Origin: Laguncularia racemosa | Lineage: Eukaryota > Streptophyta > Magnoliopsida > Myrtales > Combretaceae | DNA: 64,000 nt | Assembly: GCA_037954665.1 (NCBI GenBank) | Contig: JBBMOL010000016.1 | Location: forward strand, 6,386,001-6,450,000 | Direction of reading: 5' to 3' | Shown here: positions 56,167 through 64,000 of the stretch, piece after piece | How positions within the stretch are numbered: the stretch's first letter is position 1 | How the letters are laid out: each line of letters begins with the position of its first letter | The notes under the pieces: model-generated | Database searches by the model: none | Seen by the model: only the letters and a program-made list of their open reading frames with translations | Told to the model about the DNA's origin: nothing | Program-made: the position numbers and the translations under genes

Positions 56167-59100
56167 TCAGAAAGCTGACTCTTCTTTCCTGACAAAGAAA
56201 CGGCCTGAAGGACCACCATTAGGCAGAAGTGCTAGCTTTACCGGGCTTTCAGCACCTTCTTCAACAGATAAGAAGCCCGCATTGAAGTTGATATCTGTTT
56301 TGACGAAGCCAGGGCAGACGCAGTTGATGTAGAAATCAGGATACTTCTTAGCAAGGAGTCTTGTGTAAGCATTCATAGCAGCTTTTGAGATGGTATAAGC
56401 AGGCATCAATGCAGGCCAGCCTTTGCTTTCGAAGGAACCGTCTTTGAAATCATTGAGGAAAACCTTCACCACCTCATCCACCTTCTCTTCTGTAAGGTTT
56501 TCAGCGTTGTTAAAGACTCCCTTGGCCCATTCATTAGATACTTTCTGAGAAACAGAATTATGAATGAACTGTAAACCTTATGATATTGTAGTGGTAAACC
56601 TTGTCAGAAAGAAAAAAACTTTAATGGTGCTAACATGTCATGTGGATGGACGAACGGTATGTAAATACCAATTAATCTTTTTCCTGTGACAAGATGCAAG
56701 CTTACTTCCATCTTTGACTTCTCAAGCAATTGCCTAAAATTAAATGCTTTCCCTTTTGTGAGCAGCATGCATAATAATGTATAAATCAAAAGGCAAACTG
56801 CAAATTCACTCTGAAACTATACGCTAGGTATAGGTACACCCACTAAATTATCAAAGTATGACTTCATTTCCTTGTAACTTAAAATTATAGGCTTTTACAT
56901 TCTCAGCTATCACTAAAGCTTTCAAAAGTTTTGTTATTTATAGAAACTTTAACGGTGATTATCCAAAATAGAAAGCTACACATATATGTGATAGCCTAAC
57001 CTTTTAGATTTGTTGTTTTTCATATTTAATCTAATAATAATATCAAACTGAGAAAACCCAAGTTCGAACCTCGCATCATCATTCACCTTCACTTAATTAT
57101 TCCATGCAATTTGATAACTGTTGAAGTGTCCAATTCAACATTGCATTGCCACACAAGTCAGCAGTTTGTTCAAATGGAATTTGGGTTATAGGCTAGTTTT
57201 GTCACGCCCATGTGCTATCTAAACCTGTTTGGATCGTTGATTTGGTATCATTTTGGCATTAGTATGAAGTTGGGTATTTGGCGCATAGAAGGTATCAAAG
57301 AGATCGAGTGCAAAATACACAATTGAAATACAAACAATAGATCGCCCATAGATTAGATAAGATAATAGACAGAAAAGAAAAGAAACAATCAGGCTCATAC
57401 CCGATAAATTTGTAATCAATTTTTGGTATATTCAGACAGCTTATATTCGGTACTAAGACAAGTATGATGTCAAGAAACTTGGTTCTTTCATTACCTCCAA
57501 CTTTCCCATGGAAGAGGAAACATTGACAATCCTTGGTGAATCAGAGAGCTGAAGGAGGTCATTAAGTGCTTCAACCATTCTTTTGGCACCATAGTAGTTT
57601 ATATTAAGACATTCTTCAGCTTTTTCATAGGGTTGGCTTAAGAATTCACGCCAGTTGATTGGTGCATGTGCTCCTTCCTGAGTGAATTAGATAAGAATGC
57701 CTCACAACAAGTAGCAATTAACAATCAACCTAGGAATTCAACAAAGTCAACGTGGTTCGCTAACAATGATAAAGCAAGAAGTTACAAAGAGATGACAGTG
57801 GAAATATACGCATCAGTCTTCCACCATTAGCTGCTGATAAAACTCACTGATAACCGTAATCTCAAGATTTGATAATTCTAAAATTGTAATGATAAAATAT
57901 CGGGAAAAAAAAAATCTGAAAAATGTTTGTCCACAAAACAAACACATCCTAGTCCCTATTTATTTGAGAACAGAAATTGATGCGCTTTGCTTATCCGAAA
58001 TCACAATCAGAATAGAAATCAATTTACAAGGAGGAAAATGTAAAATTGACCAACCGATACCGTTGATTACTCAACCTAAACAACCATAAACGGTAGATTG
58101 TAAAAAAAATAAAAATAAAAATTACAGAATACATATTATACAAGACAAGTTCCACCCATAACATTTAGATCAACTAAAGTCTGCAATATTTTGCTCAGCA
58201 AAACAACGGATTGGGAAAATTGGGAAAATTATTACCTTCCCAAAACCAGCAGCTTTCAAAGCCTCCCCATCTGCAATTACTCCACCAACACCTGCATTGT
58301 TTATCTGCACATATTTAACATCAGTATCGTCTTACCGTTCATGTAACTATTTATCACTGTCGCTTTTTTACTGTAAGTTCTGTAATTCCAGTTATTTAAG
58401 CCAAAACTGAAGCCTCGAAACCCGAATCTAACTGTTTTACAGAAAACTTTCTCGGGAATTTACTGTTCCAATCGAACTTTTAGAACTATCAGATGCTAGC
58501 AGCAAATGCTGGCGGGAGGCAAAGGTAAGATCTGATGCCCGGTGGTAAAGGTTAACCATGGCAAAGAAAATGTAAAAAAATATGGTGAAAATTGTAGTTA
58601 TCCACTTCCTGCTAATTAATTCTAGTGTCTAATTAAAATAAAAATAGAGAAGTCTCGAAGGCATTTTCCGTAAAACAAACACACCCGAAGACTATACAAA
58701 GAGATTATCACAATCCAGTTTTTACAGCACTACCATCAAACCCCAACAATCCATGTCGGTCACATAAGAAAATTGATTCCAATAAAAAAGTGAAATAAAA
58801 AACAAGTTGGGTTAAATTCTTCATACCAAAATATCAAGCTTCCCAAAATGGGTCTTGATGAAATCAGCAAGTGAAGCAATACTTGCAGGATCGGTAACAT
58901 CAAGCTGGTGAAAGACAACACGATCAGACAGACCACACTCTTCAAGTTTCTTAACAGCTTCAAGACCTCTTTTCTCGTCCCTGGCTGTTAAGATTACGAT
59001 GATGCCGTTAGAAGCCAACTGTTTGCATATTCCGAATCCTATACCTTTGTTTGCTCCCGTAACCACTGCATACCTGACCAGGAAAAACAGCATCAAGAGA

Positions 59101-59241
59101 ATTGAATGTTAATTTCAATTTTTTTCTATGTAAGGAAAAAAAAAAAAAAAAAGAGTCATCCACACTTTCCTAGTTCTTGTTTCTAGGTACTAGGAATCTT
59201 GTTGATGAACGTTGTGAATACCTCTTTGTTGGTTCTGCCAT
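56167..59241 (-). CDS. SDR copy 2: short-chain dehydrogenase/reductase, salutaridine reductase / neomenthol dehydrogenase type
   Basis: Five exons on minus: 59241-59222 (MAEPTK plus 2 nt), 59073-58827, about 58304-58237, 57677-57495, 56544-56167, with GT/AG introns; about 298 residues, normal for the family. Motifs in order: TGANKGIG (NADPH binding, about 12-19), TARDEKRGLEAV, FHQLDVTD, INNAGVGG (about 90), ECLNINYYGAKRMVEAL, PRIVNVSSSMGKLE (catalytic Ser), and YTISKAAMNAYTR with the catalytic Tyr and Lys. The family consists of cytosolic monomeric NADPH ketone or aldehyde reductases of specialised metabolism; the substrate cannot be read from sequence. The true start is the short exon 1, not the in-frame ATG at 59096, because copy 1 has the same exon. 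Exon 3 must be 69 nt to keep frame; I count 68, and one A near 58260 is uncertain, so a frameshift cannot be excluded. Confidence 0.85.
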
Positions 59242-61465
59242 TGTTCGGTCAAAAGTGCTTGGTCTGATACAACTTGATGATGATGATGATTTTATTAAGT
59301 TTTAATTTCTAAAAATTACAATGAGACATAGATTCACCAGAGTCCACAACTCCACTATCTAAAAGCTTTTTACAACCGTACATTTTCAAAATTTACGAAA
59401 TAGTACAGTTATATTTTAGAAGTTTCTTAATAAAAAACAAAATGGACTTGTCTTTTTCAGACTATTCTTGTTTGACCCGTCAAACGCAACGTCAAGAGGA
59501 TATCCCTAGTTCCTCCTTCCAAATTGTCAAGAGAATTTGTTGGTTTCTTTTTATTTTTAAATAATGATGAATTCAATTACTTATAATGTGTAGTTGGATG
59601 AAAATTTGCTATGTTAAAAATATTATAATTATATCATATTAATACGTTTTATGTGATATATAATCTTTTATAAATAATTTTTTATTTTTTTATTTATATG
59701 TATTTATCCTTAAATTAAATTTTACATATAACATATTTTAATAATTAGCACAATATAGTAGCAACATATTGACACATCAAAATTTTGTCCAACTGAATGT
59801 CCTACTAATAGTTGGATACATAGATATATTACCATATCTAGTCATTTTGAAAAATATACAAGGTAATTATATTTCTATATTTCCTATTTCAAAATTTAAA
59901 TGAAAAATTAGAGTTATTTGTACTTATATATGATAAGCATGGTGTGTATATATGTGTGTATCTCTAAGATTATTTTTTAAATTGTATTTTTTTAAATACA
60001 ATATTTTATTCATTTCCCATTTCATAGTATGGGTACATGACTTATATAATTAGTTATATATATTTATATGTTGCAATAGGTGTATCTTAATATCTATTGA
60101 TCATGTTGTAGAATTGCACTAAGCTTTGAATTAAACAAGACTAGGGTTCGGTTAAGATCGATTAATAAATTTATCGAAGTATTATTTACGTCTAAATTAT
60201 AAATAATTAAAAAAAATACATTAAATTTACTATATCTTAATAAATTGTAAGAAAATTCCACTATCCTACGGATGACCATTAAATACCGTGTAAACCCCTA
60301 AATCCTAGGCATTGAGAAAAGTAAGTGAAGAGTCGACGTGGAGGATGAGAGCTGTCAAGAGTGTGCGGAGCCTAGTCGCTCTGATTTTTTTCTCATGCGC
60401 AGGGTATCGATGGAAGATTATAGTAAATTTATTGTAATTGTCATATGCTAAGTATTAAAGCTAAATTGAACAAAAATAATGTCGAAATAGCATAAGCTAA
60501 GCACGACTATACATTAGAACAACATTTCATGGTGATAGAACCTTCAAGGGCATCTACATTATTTGTGAATTTGGCCATGATTATGGCTCTTTCCCTTCTC
60601 CAATCAAGAAAATATCTTTGGCAGGAGAAAAATTCGTTGTTGCACAAAGTTCATGGTACCAATTTCCTACGTCTTCCGCTTCCAATTGCCCATTCCCAAA
60701 TAGTGCCATCCTCGGTGCTCCACCAACTATCATCCTTGAAGAATTAATATGGACATCATTTTTTTTTTTTTTTGGAATTCCTCCCATATGATAATGTATA
60801 ATTAATGAAGATATACATAAATAAACTATTTGTGACAAACTTAATCGATAAGATGGAAAAGTCAAATAGAAAAAAAGTATAGTGCAAAGAACCAAATTAT
60901 CCTTGCATGATGTTGGACTTGTATTTTAAATTTATAGGAGGCTGGAGTCCCAGAACGAATATATCAGGAAACTTGCAAGACTAAAGCCAGAGAGCGGTAT
61001 GAGTGCCAACCAACGGTTAAGAGAGTGCAGCCAATTGGTGAAGTCGTGGTCAATCGCCTAGGTGGCTAGTCGATTAGTCAGCAAAAGTCAACCAAGCTGA
61101 TTCTCTTAGTAAATCAAGTTGGTAACTTTATTGTTTTTATTCTCTTATATTTAAGTTATTTCATTTTATATATATTGGAGTTTAGGCTTCTATAAACTTT
61201 ATATATAAAATGTAAAGTTTATTGAGTAGAGTAAAAGAGAGAGATACAATCTTACAATTTCAACTAGGGAAAATAGTGTAATATAATTGTGAAAGAACTA
61301 CTTACTATTGTTGTTTACACTATATTTATCTATCAAGTCCTGTGATTTTTTATCTCTATTCTTTTAGAGCTTAAAAAAAAATAAAAAAGAAAAGAAAAAA
61401 AGCTTACGTGTCAATATTTTTTTTATTTATTTGTTTAGTTCTCTTGTTCACTAGCTCTAATGTGA
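59242..61465. other. Upstream region of SDR copy 2 and intergenic sequence
   Basis: The promoter of copy 2 should lie just above 59241; I see no clear TATA box. 60529-60895 has overlapping frames on both strands with no family match. 60940-61440 ends in A-rich and T-rich tracts and looks like decayed LTR sequence, without a proven partner. Confidence 0.4.
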
Positions 61466-61895
61466 TGTTAACCTAAAATCTACAAAGAACTTCATTTGAG
61501 ATTGAGCTAGAGAGATGGGAGAACTATTAGGGTCGGCCGCACAAGTAAGTTAAAAAAGGAAAGAAAATAATGTCACAAGATTTTACCTTGGTTTACTGGT
61601 TAATTAAGGCTACGTCCAGCAGAGGATTCCACTAAAATTAGCACCTCACTCTCTTGTTTTCCATCACTCAATTACAAGTGAAAAAGAGAATATATATAGA
61701 CAGTTATTCATGAGCCAAAGCCCAAACTTTTAATAAATAAATATGGATTTAATTGCTAAAAGCCTCCTGGTGTTCAGGGGGCGCTGCCCCCTTAAGACCC
61801 CCACCAAGGCGGCTTCCTTGGACCCCCACCCGCTCAGCATGGAGCAAGACCCACATGCTTTTCTGTCGTAAGGGAGTATGAGCCACACCCCAACA
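61466..61895 (-). repeat. Copia-type LTR without internal region (solo LTR or fragment)
   Basis: On the minus strand it begins TGTTGGGGTGTGGCTCATAC at 61895. It includes the hairpin-prone GGGGGCAGCGCCCCC near 61780, a TATA region (CTATATATATTCTC) near 61690 and the transcript-like GAGTGAGGTGCTAATTTTAG near 61650, and closes ...GGTTAACA at 61466. This resembles Ty1/copia LTRs as I remember them from other plants. No primer site or coding sequence adjoins it, and the flanking five bases do not match (TGTGA and AGAAT). The minus frame 61943-61749 is LTR. Confidence 0.6.
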
Positions 61896-63896
61896 AGAAT
61901 ACCCTAAAAGATTATTGTTGAGCATGATGCTGAAAGGGTTCAACTATTGTACACATTTTGGGTTACATTAATTAGCAACTATATAAATGTGAGGGTTTAG
62001 TTCAAGGCTTAAAAAAGGCTTTGAATAAGTAGTCAAAATATAAGAGGTATGAGAAGTGACAAACCTAGAGGATAAGCTATATTGGTGATCTAACTAAGTT
62101 TAATGAGCAGCGTATTGTATAAATAACTAGAGGAGAAGATAATTGTGAAATTGTAGAATGTATTGTGGAGCTATATATGACCAAGTCTCATGCAGATTGA
62201 TTTCTATTAAAGTGAAGATATAATCACACTAAATGAGCAAAGGATCATCGATAAGGTATCATATTTCAAAATTCATGTGTCCTATCATCTTCATTTCATG
62301 GATTTAGGGACACCACACCATGATAGCAAAAACAACTTGTTATTAGAAGAGGTTAAGAGCAATCTTTGACCATGGATCAACTTGACCAGAAGATGGGATC
62401 TACAAGTAATAAGTTTGCAAATAGTCTAATTGCTAAAGATCGATGGTCCAACAAGAGCGACAACCATGAAGGGGTTTCTAAAGGCTGGGTATAATTTGTT
62501 ATCACAACAAGAAGAAGGGTACATTCTCCTATCATGTAGCTTAACTAAAGCTTCAAAAACAAATAAAATATTGCTTTAAGGATGCTATAAGGACACTATA
62601 AGGGTTAAACGTAACATAATGATTTCCTATAGCCTCGAAGTTTCCCATTGTGGTCTAAGTGATGATGAGGAGTCGTGAATCTTAGTGTATTTGTTATGGT
62701 TATTGATTCTAGGATGGAGGATCCTGGTGTTTACATTGTATCATTAGCTATAATAGTAGAATGCTTATTAGCAATGCAATGAAAAAGGTCCCTTTTGCTT
62801 CAAGAGTGTTGTTCAAGGTCTAAGATAAAGAGAATCGAAAGGAAGTGAAACATGAAGGTTTGAAAAGTACTTAGTGACCTGTGGTGTGTTAATATTAATG
62901 GTCATAACTATGCATGGTTTTAAGAGCAAATGAATGACCTCATTTAGGAATATGGTAATGAGGGACTAAGAGTATGTGTGGTGCATTAGGTAACTCTAAG
63001 GTAGGCAACTGGTAAGATTGAATCAAAGGAGGTTCATTATAGGTGTTGCTTGGGTGTATAGGCATGTGCATTGAGTTATGAAAATATAAGCCAATATCAA
63101 GATTCGTTGGGCTTGTGCCTTAAATTCACATGAGACTTGAGGGTTATAGAGGGTGTAATACAACAAGCAACAACCAATTGATACAAAGAGGGAAGTTAAC
63201 AATTGAAGTAGCTAGCAGTTCACTAGGCAAGCATGATTAGTTAGGCCATGTTCTGTAATTGACCTAAAGAGGTCATAGGCCTTGGCATTTTCCTATTAAA
63301 TACTTTCTTGGTGCCCAAGTTAATTCTTTTTATGTGTATTTGGGTTTAGTTTTTATGTACTCTATATATCTTATAAAGTGTGTCAAGTATAGCAAGACAA
63401 AATGGTAAAATCAAATAGACTCGATTAAAGAAAATAACGCTTTATGATTATAAGCTAACCTTTGTGCAATTGTTGCTTATACTATATTGATCAATCTAGT
63501 TTTATTCATGATTTTTTACCCTTAGTCTTTTAGTGTTTTCATATAAATTGTATCAATCTTTCTCTTTTAGTTGTTTATATCTCTTGCTTATGGTGTATTC
63601 TATAACTTATAATATGAATTTCGAACTACGTCATAACAAATGATACTACAAAGCATTATTATCTCAATTGAGTACAACATAATTTTACTCATTCACTTAT
63701 TGATGAAAAAGTCTATCACCAAGGCAAAAATACAATATCATATAATTTTAATTAAAAACGATGTCAAGGCTCCCAAGATTATATGGAATGAATGTTGTTC
63801 TTCTATAAGAATGAAACATGCTAGATTACCTTTTTCTCATTTGCAGTAAAATATCGAGTCGACTAAGAAAAAAGGAATAAAGAAAAAAAAAAACCC
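61896..63896. other. Degenerate sequence, possibly an old Copia body, downstream of SDR copy 3
   Basis: Scattered plus-strand frames near 62370-62560 recall a Copia Gag tail with a decayed zinc knuckle (CYHNKKKGTFSYHVA in one frame). I cannot establish an element from this. No intact gene. The 3' flank of SDR copy 3 is at the right end. Confidence 0.3.
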
Positions 63897-64000
63897 TCAA
63901 AATGATGACTCTTCCTTTTAAACCAAGAAGCAACATGAGGGCCCACCATTAGGAAGTAGTGCTACATTTACTGCATTTTCAGCACCTTCTTTAGCAAGCA
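63897..64000 (-). pseudogene. SDR copy 3, 3' end only (continues beyond window), with premature stop
   Basis: The minus strand encodes AKEGAENAVNVALLPNGGPS, aligning with the end of copy 2 (EEGAESPVKLALLPNGGPS). The frame reaches TAA at 63920-63918, six codons before the ancestral stop position (KEESSF then TGA at 63899-63897). Loss of six C-terminal residues alone might be tolerated, so the state of the gene depends on sequence to the right. Same strand and family as copies 1 and 2, hence a tandem array. Confidence 0.75.

Noticed and set aside
58821..59096. ATG at 59096 as the start of SDR copy 2 (MMLFFLV before RYAVVTG)
   Set aside because: Those residues are intron 1 sequence. The acceptor at 59075-59074 and the 20 nt exon at 59241-59222 (MAEPTK) are conserved with copy 1.
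60529..60895. Overlapping 72 and 104 codon frames on opposite strands
   Set aside because: No family resemblance, poly-T tract inside, and no conserved neighbourhood; not enough to call a gene.
62000..63570. Complete Copia element with LTRs at about 60940-61440 and 63200-63570
   Set aside because: The two flanks share only short A/T-rich words and the supposed Gag pieces are scattered over frames; similarity is too weak to define LTRs.

Overview
The window looks like a repeat-dense, euchromatin-edge stretch of a eudicot plant nuclear genome. It is AT-rich, has short host exons with GT/AG introns, and is packed with plant-type LTR retrotransposons, a plant L1-type LINE with a C-terminal RNase H domain, and LTR debris. 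I cannot name the species from the sequence.

Host genes: the only host locus I recognise is a tandem family of short-chain dehydrogenase/reductases (SDR, salutaridine reductase / neomenthol dehydrogenase type), all on the minus strand. Copy 1 (exons 27189 to 9956) is a pseudogene. Its second intron is swollen from about 1 kb to about 16.4 kb by nested retroelements, another element sits about 470 bp upstream of its ATG, exon 4 has in-frame stops and the last exon is missing. Copy 2 (59241 to 56167) has five exons and looks nearly or fully intact. Copy 3 (63897 to the right edge) shows only its 3' end, with a premature stop.

Mobile elements from left to right: (C) 1-2964, minus strand, a Ty3/gypsy element whose single open reading frame joins gag, a captured host aldo-keto reductase and the integrase tail. 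(A) 10803-26176, minus, an old complete Ty3/gypsy element with TSD ATGAA, in SDR copy 1 intron 2. (B) 11442-21194, minus, a non-autonomous Ogre/Tat-like element with TSD GCATG, nested in the pol tail of A. (F) 27659-34714, plus, a young Athila-like element with TSD AAAAT that carries gag and protease only. (D) 35922-45793, minus, a very degraded Tat-lineage element with an antisense ORF between integrase and the 3' LTR. (E) about 46340-51030, minus, a dead L1-type LINE. A Copia-type LTR without its body lies at 61466-61895. A 1.2 kb CA-rich simple-sequence block occupies 52110-53330.

Relative ages by eye from LTR pairs: D is oldest, then A (about 8-10 % divergence or more), B (about 3-4 %) and F (about 1.3 %). 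This agrees with the nesting. The most unusual object is the uninterrupted gag::aldo-keto reductase::integrase frame at the left edge. Other signals worth a look are a tRNA-like Pol III A/B box pair inside the B LTRs, a shared CACGGCCGTG palindrome cluster in LTRs of unrelated families, and the antisense ORF of D.
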